64,000 nt of DNA from JAUUSJ01 sp964439395 (GTDB lineage: Bacteria; Bacillota; Clostridia; Lachnospirales; Lachnospiraceae). The notes below the pieces were generated by a model. The model saw only the letters and a list, made by a program, of their open reading frames with translations. It made no database searches and had not been told where the DNA came from. The stretch's first letter is position 1, and the number at the start of each line of letters is the position of its first letter. The DNA lies in contig CAYTNV010000016.1 in NCBI GenBank assembly GCA_964439395.1, forward strand, positions 11,011 through 75,010. The letters run 5' to 3'. Below, one piece after another: positions 52,418 to 61,527 of the stretch. The translations under genes were made by a program, and so were the position numbers.

Positions 52418-52957
52418 TTAAAATTCATACTTCTTCCATGCACAATTTTTTATACCAAATTTAGCAAATTCCTCATTACTCATATCATGAAAATACGATT
52501 CCACTGCTCTTGAAATTCCGTTATGAGCCACAAGCAAATATATTTTTTCATCTGACTCCTTCTTAATATCATCTAAAAGATTATAAATTCTCTGACATAA
52601 ATGAAGCATGGACTCCCCACCTTCGTAGCGGTACGCAAAGCTTTCCTTATCTTTTCTAAACTGCTCTCCATCTCTAGGAGTAGACTCATATTTTCCAAAA
52701 TTTTGCTCTTTTAGACGGATTTCTTCTCTCATTGGAATACCAGTAATCTCTGATATATGCCTCGCTGTCTCCGCTGCACGAACAAGCGGAGAATATAAAA
52801 TCTCATCAATTTTAATTTCTTGTTCTAAAATTTTTTGCCCAAGCTGTCTTGCCTGCTCGTGACCAAGCTCGGTAAGCTCAATATCTGTCTCTCCACAAAT
52901 TTTATTTTCTACATTCCAAACAGTCTGTCCATGTCTTGTAAAATAAAAATATCCCAT
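52418..52957 (-). CDS. Histidine phosphatase family protein
   Basis: A 179-residue protein of the phosphoglycerate-mutase-like superfamily. The RHG motif is in YFTRHGQTVWNVENKICGET and the second His in YLLVAHNGISRAV; YSPLVRAAETARHI is the typical basic segment. Such short proteins are phosphatases (for example of alpha-ribazole phosphate or sugar phosphates) rather than mutases. The substrate is not readable. It is not in an obvious operon. Confidence 0.9.
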   Translation of the reverse strand: MGYFYFTRHGQTVWNVENKICGETDIELTELGHEQARQLGQKILEQEIKIDEILYSPLVRAAETARHISEITGIPMREEIRLKEQNFGKYESTPRDGEQFRKDKESFAYRYEGGESMLHLCQRIYNLLDDIKKESDEKIYLLVAHNGISRAVESYFHDMSNEEFAKFGIKNCAWKKYEF

Positions 52958-53176
52958 CTCTCTTTCCTCCAGTTTTTCTATTCTTGTATATATTTTTTAT
53001 AACATAAAAACAGACAATTTTCCAATTATTTTCCTCAACAAAGAATACTAATTAATACAAATCATTTGTCCAATGAAATCTAAAGCAATCTCTCCCACTT
53101 ATTTTCTATCAGACTAGTACCGTACTGCATAATATCTCATATGATTGGAATTAGAATCATACGTCAGTCAAAATTA

Positions 53177-53713
53177 TCAATCATATATGTTTCTTCTCTT
53201 AGCTATCTGCCTCGCAGTTATATAGCCGAAAGTCCCACATACGACTCCAATGATAATGCCACCGATAATATCGGTCGGAAAATGTACATACAAATACATC
53301 CTAGAAAATCCAATCAAAAGTGATAAAAGGAGTGTCAACTTCCAAAGCCATTTTTGTCTTGTAAGATAAAGTACTGTGGTACAAGTAATCCCTGCCGCTG
53401 TATGCCCAGATGGAAAAGAATAATCTACCTGTCTGCCAATTAATAATTCAATCGCTGTATTAATATCGTACGGTCTTGTTCTCGCAACAAAGGGTTTTAT
53501 GATGAAATTGCAAAGAATTAAATCAAAGACAAGTGCTAGAACTAATACAAATCCTACTTTTCTTGTCTTTGGGATTAATAATAAAACAACCGTTAATATA
53601 ATCCACATAATTCCTGCATCACCTAAATGTGTGATAGTTACCATAATCTTATCCATCAACTCAGACCTTAAATGCTGCTGAATAAAATTTAAGATTACAA
53701 ATTCAAATGTCAT
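53177..53713 (-). CDS. PAP2 family phosphatase (possible undecaprenyl-diphosphatase)
   Basis: A 178-residue membrane protein with about five hydrophobic segments. The three PAP2 motifs are KPFVARTRPYD, SFPSGHTAAG and SRMYLYVHFPTDIIGG, with the catalytic His pair. Family members dephosphorylate lipid pyrophosphates; BcrC-like undecaprenyl-pyrophosphate hydrolysis is the most probable role given size and motif spacing. It stands alone. Confidence 0.88.
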   Translation of the reverse strand: MTFEFVILNFIQQHLRSELMDKIMVTITHLGDAGIMWIILTVVLLLIPKTRKVGFVLVLALVFDLILCNFIIKPFVARTRPYDINTAIELLIGRQVDYSFPSGHTAAGITCTTVLYLTRQKWLWKLTLLLSLLIGFSRMYLYVHFPTDIIGGIIIGVVCGTFGYITARQIAKRRNIYD

Positions 53714-53737
53714 ATCATTTCTCCTTTTCTTGATGCT

Positions 53738-53760
53738 CCCATACCTAAAGACAGGGAGTT
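53738..53760. repeat. Degenerate hairpin, CTCCC/GGGAG with CTAAAG centre
   Basis: CTCCC...GGGAG with a central CTAAAG resembles the TAAA/TAAG-loop hairpins at 21227 and 39984 but the stem is broken. Confidence 0.3.
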
Positions 53761-53909
53761 CTTTTTCCTACCATAAATTTAGTATAGACATGAAACAGGA
53801 CTATTACAAAATAATTTTTTCATAAAACATATTAATAATAATTAACAGACTATCTTCTATCTTGTTGAAATCTTATATTTTGCAATCTTCCTCCCGTTAA
53901 CAAATTAAA

Positions 53910-53957
53910 AAATAAGAAGAGGAAACCTTTTTCATCTCTAAAAATATCCTCTTCTTA
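53910..53957. terminator. Terminator between the YccF and PAP2 genes
   Basis: AATAAGAAGAGGA and TCCTCTTCTTA pair around a 24-base loop; A-rich on one side and T-rich on the other. Confidence 0.6.
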
Positions 53958-53997
53958 TATTCATTTCCTCTTTCCTTTGCATATGGTAAAATATATT

Positions 53998-54357
53998 TTA
54001 GTAAACATCGCTTCCAAACGGCATGAGCGCTAACTTAGCCAGCTTAAAATACTGCATTCCAAATGGAATTCCGATAATTGTAATACAGAGCAAACATCCC
54101 ATTATTGCATGTTCCAATGCCAAAGGGAGTCCAGATATAATCAACCAAATAATATTCAAAATAAACGACCCTGTTCCTCCCCCATATCTTACCTGTTTTC
54201 CAAATGGACAAAGGCTAAGTGATGCAAATTTAAAACATTGCATTCCAACAGGAATTCCGATAATTGTAACACACCATAGGCATCCCGCTATTGCCCAGCT
54301 TAACGCACTAACAAAGCCACCACAAATCAGCCATAATAAATTTCCTAGGCATCCCAT
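53998..54357 (-). CDS. YccF-like membrane protein with two repeats
   Basis: A 119-residue protein made of two copies of the YccF (DUF307) unit: GCLWCVTIIGIPVGMQCFKF and GCLLCITIIGIPFGMQYFKL, each followed by a conserved A..L.PFG. Four hydrophobic stretches. The function is unknown. The ATG at 54357 has AAAGGAGG upstream; earlier starts lack support. It is encoded alone. Confidence 0.88.
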   Translation of the reverse strand: MGCLGNLLWLICGGFVSALSWAIAGCLWCVTIIGIPVGMQCFKFASLSLCPFGKQVRYGGGTGSFILNIIWLIISGLPLALEHAIMGCLLCITIIGIPFGMQYFKLAKLALMPFGSDVY

Positions 54358-54691
54358 TTTCCTTCCTCCTTTATGTATACTTAAGTTATCAATAAATTTC
54401 AAAAACAATATACTTATCTTATAGCTATTGATTTACTCAAATGTAACATAAATAATCGGCAAAAACAATCCATCCGTTTCTTCATTTTTGCCTTGTTAAT
54501 AATGATCTCATTTGCGACATATTCTCCATATTTTTCTGTGGTGCTATTGGTTTTGACATCTCTCATAAGACCCCGCAATCTGCTTTCCCTACCAAGTATC
54601 ACTCTCTCCATTTTGTATTAGTCATATAAATAAATAATAAAACGACAAATGATTATCTAGTTTTATTATATACGTACACTGTTCTAAGTTT

Positions 54692-55138
54692 TTAAGCTTT
54701 CAAAATTTTTTTCATCTCCATATACGGAAGAATCTCATATCCACATTTTTTGTAAACAGAAATCGCATTTTGATTTTCCTCTTCTACCTCAAGTCTTATT
54801 ATAGAATCAGGATATTTCTGATCTACATATGCAAAAAATCTTGTGCCAATACCAGAACCTCGATATTTTGATTTTATATATAAATCCTCAATCCATATAC
54901 AAGTTTTTCCAAACTCTGTAGAAAAACTTTTTGCAAGCATTGCATATCCTAATATTTCATTATCTTCTGTAAAAATATATCCTTCCAGATACGGAGAATT
55001 CCCAACACAGTTCTCTATATCACTTCTAAAAATTTCTTCTGAACCGTTGCTAAGCACAGCTGGTGAAGCATAAAATATTCGCATCATCTCAAGAACCTCT
55101 TCACTATCTGCCCTCGTCATATTTCTTATTTTCATCAT
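54692..55138 (-). CDS. GNAT family N-acetyltransferase
   Basis: A 148-residue protein. IRNMTRADSEEVLEMM at the N-terminus, IWIEDLYIKSKYRGSGIGTR as the acetyl-CoA loop and LEVEEENQNAISVYKKCGYE at the end are typical GNAT features. The substrate is unknown. The start is chosen at 55138 because GTGGG lies 7 bases upstream; other in-frame ATGs at 55135 and 55150 are possible. Confidence 0.85.
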   Translation of the reverse strand: MMKIRNMTRADSEEVLEMMRIFYASPAVLSNGSEEIFRSDIENCVGNSPYLEGYIFTEDNEILGYAMLAKSFSTEFGKTCIWIEDLYIKSKYRGSGIGTRFFAYVDQKYPDSIIRLEVEEENQNAISVYKKCGYEILPYMEMKKILKA

Positions 55139-55462
55139 TCTATATCCCACTTTCCTTTTATTTATACATTATTTTTCCTGTCAAGGTCCGTTTTTTTCTG
55201 TGAGAGAAGATACAATGCTTCCGTTCCAAAATAAGCTCGCAATACACGACATCCTTCTTTCCCTAATACCTCCTCATTAGTTTTTATTGTACTATAGATA
55301 TGACAGTTTTTCAATCTTTGAACACTAACCGCCACGAAAACCTTGTACACGAAACGCGATGTCAAAGAATGAATCTTATACATTCTCTAACACCGCGTAT
55401 TAGTAATAACTTAATAATAATTTGGTTCGTCTTATTTTTTAGTTTGTTTTATATTACTTTAT

Positions 55463-55846
55463 CTACTCATGTAACTCTAATGGCAACCCATCAGGATCAG
55501 CAAAAAAAGTGAATTTGCGACCAGAAAACTCATCAACTCTTATAGGTTCAACAAAGATTCCTTTCTCTTCTAATTGGGTCACAGTTTTCTCAATATTATC
55601 CGTATAAAAGGCCAAATGACGTAGACCAGCGGCTTCTGGTCTAGACACTCGCTTTGGCGGATTAGAAACGCCAAAAATTTCCAACTCTGTTGTCTCATTA
55701 ACCCGAAGGTCTAACTTCCAATCATTCCGAGTTGGTCGATAATTTTCCCGAATAACCTGGAATCCTAACTTATTTACATAGAAATCTTTTGAAGTTTGAT
55801 AATCCGAAACAATAATTGCAATATGATGAATTATAGTAAGATTCAT
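55463..55846 (-). CDS. VOC/glyoxalase family protein (YaeR/GloA2-like)
   Basis: A 127-residue protein. The VOC fold shows IHHIAIIVSDYQTSKDFYVN, ELEIFGVSN, GLRHLAFYTDNIEK and FTFFADPDGLPLELHE, with the metal His and Glu in place. The closest pattern is the short YaeR/GloA2 group of lactoylglutathione-lyase-like proteins, whose real substrate is unknown. It stands alone. Confidence 0.88.
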   Translation of the reverse strand: MNLTIIHHIAIIVSDYQTSKDFYVNKLGFQVIRENYRPTRNDWKLDLRVNETTELEIFGVSNPPKRVSRPEAAGLRHLAFYTDNIEKTVTQLEEKGIFVEPIRVDEFSGRKFTFFADPDGLPLELHE

Positions 55847-56071
55847 TATAAGCTCCTTTCTTTAAGCAAAGTCTTAGTATCTTTAATTATTAAATGATTA
55901 TAGCTGCTTTAAATATTATACCATATAACTTTCCTAAACAGATAAGAAAAAATTCCCTAGATGCATTGGAAACACCATCTATGCCAAATACTGAAATCTT
56001 CTCATCACCCAGTACTTCCTAACTGTTAAAAGCTTCCCTGACAGATAACCGTTCTATTCTTGAAAATTAAT

Positions 56072-56899
56072 TCAGCATTTTACTTTATCTTTCTCTATTA
56101 AAGTTTCATTCATACTTCCAATACGATATCCCACCAAATCCAACGTAATATAAGTAAAACCATATTCCTTAAATTTTTCTATAATCTGTTCTCTTATTTC
56201 TACTTCTACAATTTTATTGAATTCTTCGGGTTCTACTTCGATTCTTGCCATCATTCCATGTATTCTAACTCTGACCTGATGAAAGCCCATATCTAAGAGC
56301 AATTGTTCTGCCCGATCTACCATACTTAATTTTTTTTCATTAATCACTTCTCCGTATACAAATCTCGAAGAAAGGCAAGCAAAAGATTGCTTATTCCATG
56401 TTGAAAGTCCTATTTGCTTTGATAACTCGCGGATTTCTTTTTTATCCAAACCAACTTCTCTCAAAGGACTCTTTACATTCCATTCCTTTACTGCAATCAA
56501 TCCCGGGCGATAATCTCCATTATCATCCATATTAGATCCTTCCGCAACAAATTCTAGTCCATATTTTTTTGCAATATCCCAAATTTTTTCAAATAATTCA
56601 CGTTTACAAAGATAACATCGATTCACTGGATTTTTCCGAAATCCCTCGATATTCAATTCCTCTGATTCACATATGACATGGGTAATCCCATTTTCCTGAC
56701 AAAATCGTTTTGCCTCATTCAACTCTCTTTCAGGAAAAGAACAGGAACTGGCTGTCACTGCTATTGCCCTCTCTCCTAAAACATCATATGCCGTTTTAAG
56801 CAAAAAAGTAGAATCTACACCACTTGAAAAAGCAATTGCCACGCTGCCCAACTCCCGTAAGTTTTCCTGAAGTTTTTTATATTTTTCATTTATATCCAT
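56072..56899 (-). CDS. larE: ATP-dependent sacrificial sulfur transferase LarE-like
   Basis: A 275-residue PP-loop protein. The ATP motif is VAIAFSSGVDSTFLL (Ser-Gly-x-Asp-Ser), and three cysteines stand out: Cys95 and Cys98 in VNRCYLCKRELF and Cys175 in SFACLSSRFVYG. Cys175 matches the sulfur-donating Cys176 of Lactobacillus LarE, while the CxxC plus that Cys matches the three-cysteine type that carries a [4Fe-4S] cluster in Thermotoga. LarE makes the nickel pincer cofactor of lactate racemase. No larA, larB or larC is in the window. It is encoded 9 bases after an HD protein gene. Confidence 0.87.
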   Translation of the reverse strand: MDINEKYKKLQENLRELGSVAIAFSSGVDSTFLLKTAYDVLGERAIAVTASSCSFPERELNEAKRFCQENGITHVICESEELNIEGFRKNPVNRCYLCKRELFEKIWDIAKKYGLEFVAEGSNMDDNGDYRPGLIAVKEWNVKSPLREVGLDKKEIRELSKQIGLSTWNKQSFACLSSRFVYGEVINEKKLSMVDRAEQLLLDMGFHQVRVRIHGMMARIEVEPEEFNKIVEVEIREQIIEKFKEYGFTYITLDLVGYRIGSMNETLIEKDKVKC

Positions 56900-56908
56900 A
56901 ATTTTCTC

Positions 56909-57490
56909 CTATTTTTCCAAAGCAGCCTGTATTTGTGCTTCACAAGAACGCATTGCATAGATGGTCTTTTGTATCAAGTCATTCAGATTCCATCCTAGCA
57001 TATCACTTCCCCGCTGTATGACTTCTCTTGAACATCCCGCCGCAAAATTACTACTTTTATATTTCTTTTTGACAGACTTTACTTCCATATCCTGAACACT
57101 TTTTGATGGACGCATAAGGGCAACCGCACCAATTAACCCAGTCAATTCATCTACCGCATACAATACCTTTTCCATTTCGTGCTCAGGCTTTATATCTACC
57201 GTCAATTCATATCCATGGCTACATACAGCATGTATAATATCTTCGCCAACTCCTGCATTTCTTAGAAGTTCTGGAGCTTTTATACAATGCTCTTCTGGAT
57301 ATTGTTCAAAATCAATATCATGAAGCAGCCCTACAATACCCCAGTATTCTGTATCCTCCTCATATCCTAACTCATTTGCAAACCATCTCATAACCCCCTC
57401 CACAGTCAGCGCATGCTGAATATGAAATTTCTCCTGATTATATTTTTTTAAAAGCTCAAATGCTTCTTCTCTAGTTATATATGTTCTCAT
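56909..57490 (-). CDS. HD-domain hydrolase (HDIG type)
   Basis: A 193-residue protein. The metal motif is H...HD: FHIQHALTVEGVMRWFANEL and WGIVGLLHDIDFEQYPEEH, followed by HAVCSHGYELT. This is the HDIG subgroup of small metal-dependent phosphohydrolases. The ATG at 57490 has GGGAG upstream; the longer frame back to 57562 has no ribosome site. It lies just ahead of the LarE-like gene, so they may be one operon; the link is not understood. Confidence 0.82.
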   Translation of the reverse strand: MRTYITREEAFELLKKYNQEKFHIQHALTVEGVMRWFANELGYEEDTEYWGIVGLLHDIDFEQYPEEHCIKAPELLRNAGVGEDIIHAVCSHGYELTVDIKPEHEMEKVLYAVDELTGLIGAVALMRPSKSVQDMEVKSVKKKYKSSNFAAGCSREVIQRGSDMLGWNLNDLIQKTIYAMRSCEAQIQAALEK

Positions 57491-58029
57491 TTTATATTTT
57501 CTCCCTCTATTTATTACTGCAATGTATTTCCTCGTTGGTATACTAATTTTTTGCTCAAACAAGTTATGCTTCCTAAAGAAACATAGTCATCCAGAAAATA
57601 CTATAATTATGGAAACGTAATGAAAGTTTTTTCCGCTAAAAAAGACTCAATCATTATATTCACTGCCATCCTACTACTGTAAAACCCTCAAAAATAAAAA
57701 TCTTTATTAAAATTTCGCACTCCTAATTTATCAATATCTACATATCATTACAAATATATATATTCAAAAAACTTATAATCTTTATTCATCATGAATCCTT
57801 TGTTTTTTTTACTATTCCCATCTGTTTAATAGGATTATAGCATATATTTTTTCTCTGTCAACATAATCGCATTTTTTTCAATGTATTTTATTCAAAACAT
57901 AATATCCATCTTCTCAATGCCTACCGAAAATCCCAAAAACTGTTTTTACTTTTAAAAATCTATCCAAAAGATTATTTTTTTCATACGCATCACATTCTAA
58001 TCTTTTGCTCTATTTCTTATTTGTATAAA
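57491..58029. other. A/T-rich spacer
   Basis: 539 bases with no gene or clear signal. Many A and T runs. Confidence 0.5.
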
Positions 58030-59010
58030 CTAAATATAAGAATAAAGCTCTATTTTCTGAATTAAATCCTGTAACAAGAGAATATCCTGCCCATAAAGTT
58101 TAATGTCTTGCTCTACAAAATTAGAAGCATCATCTTCTGTCACTATCACAGTATACATTTTTCCTTCCATCTGATACTCATATAATACTTCTCCAAGATT
58201 ATCAATAACCGCAAGAAAAATATACGCATAAAACTTCATAGCCTTCTCTTTTTTCTCCTGTTTTGAAGCACTCATCTCATCTTCTAAAATTATCTTCCAA
58301 CTATATGGTTCCTCGGTCGTCTGAAGTTCACTTTTAAAATTTCCAAGATAATTGTCCATATTAAGCACTTTTGCAGTTTGACCATTTTTTGACATATCTC
58401 CTATATAGTCATGCCTAGTTTGAAAAATAGCAGAAGCAATTGCTGATACATTCTCACCGTGTTCCCAAACGATACGATCATCTAGACAAACCCGAGTAAT
58501 CTCTTTCTTCGCTTCGTATTCCGACTGAAACTCACCTTTATGGAATCTGCTTTCCTTTACAGCTCTAAAAGAAATAATAACCGAACCATCTTGTTCTTCA
58601 TATTTAATAAAAGAAATTCCAAGATTATTATCCACTGTAACTCCATTCAAAGTCAAATTTTTTCCATTGACTTGAACTTCACAGGTAACAGAATCTCCCA
58701 AAATATAATCCCCGATAAAATATATTTTTACAGTTAAAACTACCGTAATAAGCAAAACTGCTGCCAATACAATGCCAACTATCATTGTATATGTTGTTTT
58801 CCTAGTTTTTTTTAAAAAATCAATTTCCTTTTTTTCTAGAATATCAACTGGTTTTACAATAGGCTCTCTCATATCTTTTAATATATTTTTACAACTATCA
58901 CATTCACCTATATGTTCCTCTATAAAATTATTTGTCACATCGCTTGTTAAACCATCGATATAAGAAGGAAACAAATCTTGAACTATTTCACAAGATAAAA
59001 TCTTTTTCAT
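58030..59010 (-). CDS. Anti-sigma factor with zinc-finger N-terminus
   Basis: A 326-residue membrane protein. The N-terminal zf-HC2 part has CEIVQDLFPSYIDGL and FIEEHIGECDSCKNIL (His...Cys-x2-Cys), a membrane segment lies at about residues 73-97, and an extracytoplasmic domain of about 220 residues follows. The last part (MKFYAYIFLAVIDNLGEVLY) resembles DUF4825. It overlaps the ECF sigma factor gene by 23 bases, the usual arrangement of a cognate pair. Confidence 0.88.
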   Translation of the reverse strand: MKKILSCEIVQDLFPSYIDGLTSDVTNNFIEEHIGECDSCKNILKDMREPIVKPVDILEKKEIDFLKKTRKTTYTMIVGIVLAAVLLITVVLTVKIYFIGDYILGDSVTCEVQVNGKNLTLNGVTVDNNLGISFIKYEEQDGSVIISFRAVKESRFHKGEFQSEYEAKKEITRVCLDDRIVWEHGENVSAIASAIFQTRHDYIGDMSKNGQTAKVLNMDNYLGNFKSELQTTEEPYSWKIILEDEMSASKQEKKEKAMKFYAYIFLAVIDNLGEVLYEYQMEGKMYTVIVTEDDASNFVEQDIKLYGQDILLLQDLIQKIELYSYI

Positions 59011-59482
59011 TTTTCATAATCTCCTTTCTTAACTTTTCTTTTCCACGATAAAAGGTAACTCTTGCCCAGTTTTCTGTCCTTCCCATAATTTCACCAATTT
59101 CACGAAATGACAGGCTCCCAAAAATCCTTAAATATAGAATTTCACGAAACGGCTCTGGACATATATGCAGCCTTTTTAGTATCTCCACTCGATTTATCGA
59201 ATCAAACACTTCCTTTTCAGCTGAGTCAAATGCCTGATTACAAACTTCTAAGCTTTCAAATGGAGGATGTTTTCTTTGATACGATAAAAATTGATTTTTT
59301 GCTATCGCGCATAGCCAAGTAGATATCTGACAACTCCCATCAAAACGTCCAATACTTCTAATTGCCTGATAAAATGTCTCTTGCGTTAATTCTTCGGCCA
59401 AATCACTATTATGTACTAATGACATTAAATATTTATAAACCATTTTTGCGTATTTTTGATAAATCTCATCCATCGACTGCAT
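58988..59482 (-). CDS. ECF-type RNA polymerase sigma factor
   Basis: A 164-residue protein. Region 2 reads YLMSLVHNSDLAEELTQETF and FDGSCQISTWLCAIAKNQFL; region 4 reads FREILYLRIFGSLSFREIGE and NWARVTFYRGKEKLRK. It regulates an unknown regulon, probably envelope-related, and is held by the downstream anti-sigma factor. TGTAAC (minus strand, 59538-59543) may be its own -35 site. Confidence 0.93.
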   Translation of the reverse strand: MQSMDEIYQKYAKMVYKYLMSLVHNSDLAEELTQETFYQAIRSIGRFDGSCQISTWLCAIAKNQFLSYQRKHPPFESLEVCNQAFDSAEKEVFDSINRVEILKRLHICPEPFREILYLRIFGSLSFREIGEIMGRTENWARVTFYRGKEKLRKEIMKNEKDFIL

Positions 59483-59778
59483 TCTTTCACCCCCTTTTCG
59501 TCTATTCTATATTGTTAATACTAATTTTTAGTGTTTCGTTACAGATTTTATGTAATTTTTTATTAAATTTTAAGTATCTTTTAGCATACTGACTAAAACA
59601 TACACAATAATATATTCATACTATAACTTTCTATACAATAAATAATTAGCCTATGTACCTCCGACTTTCTCAAAATACATAGACTATGTTTATGTTCTTA
59701 TATATTTTATTTCTTTTTTCACCAATTATCTTCTCTCTTTATCACTCAAAAAAATAGGCTTTCTTTTATGTTTTTAAG

Positions 59779-60645
59779 CTATCTTACAGATATATACTTA
59801 CTCAAACTCATAACAATTGCTTCCATCGCAATCCTATAATTTTCATAACTTTCACATAATACCAAAACACCGTTATTAGAATGCATATCGCCCGCAACAG
59901 GAAGGCATAAGCTAAAACATTCTAGATTCCACTCATCATATTCCCACGACTCATCTTCCTGTGCTTCATCATAAATGCAATTCTTATCATTAATATAATT
60001 TGGTATATTATCGATATCCGATGGAACGAAATGCCATTGTTCACTCACCTTAGATGCACTGGAAATTACTACTTTTCCAATCTCTTTCGACCAAAAATTA
60101 TTTTCAATTGTAAAATAATCTTTTTCTCTCCAACCCATATCTGTTACATCAAGTACTATAATAAGTGGTTTTTTCTCCAGTTTTTTAAAATATTTTGCCA
60201 GTTGTCGCGCTCCAAAGCTACCCCTCTCCTCATCTCCTGTAAATGCAATCATTACATTATCTGGAAGACAATTCTCTATCATTAAGCTAAGCACTGCAGC
60301 ATTTGTTATGGCATTGTCATAAGTTCCCAACATTTTGTCATCTTGTACTATCGAAAAGCATTTCGATATCTTTTTCTGAACATCAATATGCGTTGATATT
60401 ACTATGAGACGATCTCTTATTTTGTCGATTGGCTTCTTGGCATACAAATGAAACAATCCCTGTGGATTTATTCTCCTGTACTTACTATCCCATAAAATTT
60501 CTGCTATTGCATCCAATCTATCCCAACAAACAAACTTCTTTCCATTATCACGATTCATAACACATATTTTATTTAAAATCTGATTATCCAATTTCTCACC
60601 TATCTTCATATATCTTTTTGTAATCTTGTTACATACTAATGCCAT
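59779..60645 (-). CDS. M28/M42-like metallopeptidase
   Basis: A 288-residue protein. Metal ligands fit a di-zinc peptidase of the M20/M28/M42 group: His in VISTHIDVQ, Asp in MLGTYDNAITNAAVL, the Glu pair in AFTGDEERGSFGAR, Asp in IIVLDVTDMG, and His near the end in AGDMHSNNGVLV. It has no signal peptide. It is shorter than typical M28 or M42 peptidases (about 350 residues). It lies 75 bases downstream of the PP2C-like gene and may be expressed with it. Confidence 0.75.
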   Translation of the reverse strand: MALVCNKITKRYMKIGEKLDNQILNKICVMNRDNGKKFVCWDRLDAIAEILWDSKYRRINPQGLFHLYAKKPIDKIRDRLIVISTHIDVQKKISKCFSIVQDDKMLGTYDNAITNAAVLSLMIENCLPDNVMIAFTGDEERGSFGARQLAKYFKKLEKKPLIIVLDVTDMGWREKDYFTIENNFWSKEIGKVVISSASKVSEQWHFVPSDIDNIPNYINDKNCIYDEAQEDESWEYDEWNLECFSLCLPVAGDMHSNNGVLVLCESYENYRIAMEAIVMSLSKYISVR

Positions 60646-60720
60646 ATTTTATCAATTCTAATTGCAAATATAGCATACTCTACATTTTATACGACCGAAA
60701 TAAAATCTAACCCTATTTTA

Positions 60721-61527
60721 CTATACAATAAATCTACAAAAAACTCTATCATCAAAACTTATATTTCCCTTCTTTATTCCCTTTGTAGAACGATATAATC
60801 GAAAACATATTGGATCATTTTTCTTAATATAATCCAGTTCTCTCTCACATTCACTTAAATTTTCTCTTAAAACTGGATAACCATCACTAGCCAATACAAC
60901 TATATCTCCCTTAGTAACTGGATAACATTTTATCATAGTTTCCTCAATTCCCATTCCATTTAAAACAGGATAGCCAAAATATCCATTTTTATTTTCAAAT
61001 GCAAATTGCATCATCAGGTTTTGTTCAATTCCTCTTCGTCCTACGTCGTTTTGCCCTAATTCTTTTATGTCTGCTCCCTGAGAAATCTCATATTCCAAAT
61101 AAAAGGCTCGCAAATACGCATTCAATTCATCTATTTTCTTTGAATGCGTATAAACTTTTTCGTTAATTCTACACTGACAGTCGCCATATGACCAAATTTC
61201 TTTATAGAAATCATTGTAGACGATTATGGCTGCTCTAGGGTATTCTTCGCACGGAATAAACTTTGCATTATGTTGAATCTTTTCACTCAAAATACGGTCA
61301 AGATTTGTAAGTAATTGAATGGCATTCTGTCTTTCTATGTCCTGTTGTAAATAATCTGACAAGACATCCTTTGCATAACAGCCGCTTGTTTTTCCATCCC
61401 ATAGACGAGTTCCTTTTGACGTGACACCATCTATTACTGCAATTAGATGTTTGCCGATGATTAGACCGTCCTCACAGGTATTAAAATTCTTTTTCTTTCC
61501 ACATAAAAAATGTTCTAGTATTTTCAA
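60721..61527 (-). CDS. PP2C-like protein phosphatase
   Basis: A 268-residue protein. The metal motifs are EDGLIIGKHLIAVIDGVTSK at the N-terminus, IWSYGDCQCRI, VVLASDGYPVLREN and DDRVFCRFIV at the end, the ASDG and DD(R/Q) signatures of PP2C phosphatases. Some metal-site spacing is unusual, so activity should be tested. It is stand-alone apart from the downstream peptidase; no kinase is near. Confidence 0.78.
   Translation of the reverse strand: MKILEHFLCGKKKNFNTCEDGLIIGKHLIAVIDGVTSKGTRLWDGKTSGCYAKDVLSDYLQQDIERQNAIQLLTNLDRILSEKIQHNAKFIPCEEYPRAAIIVYNDFYKEIWSYGDCQCRINEKVYTHSKKIDELNAYLRAFYLEYEISQGADIKELGQNDVGRRGIEQNLMMQFAFENKNGYFGYPVLNGMGIEETMIKCYPVTKGDIVVLASDGYPVLRENLSECERELDYIKKNDPICFRLYRSTKGIKKGNISFDDRVFCRFIV

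Noticed and set aside
54414..54611. 65-codon minus-strand frame
   Set aside because: No ribosome site and no recognisable fold; kept out as a gene, although it might be the end of a decayed one.
55162..55383. 73-codon minus-strand frame between GNAT and VOC genes
   Set aside because: The middle (VLGKEGCRVLRAYFGTEALY) looks protein-like, but there is no start signal or known family. Possibly a gene fragment; not strong enough to list.
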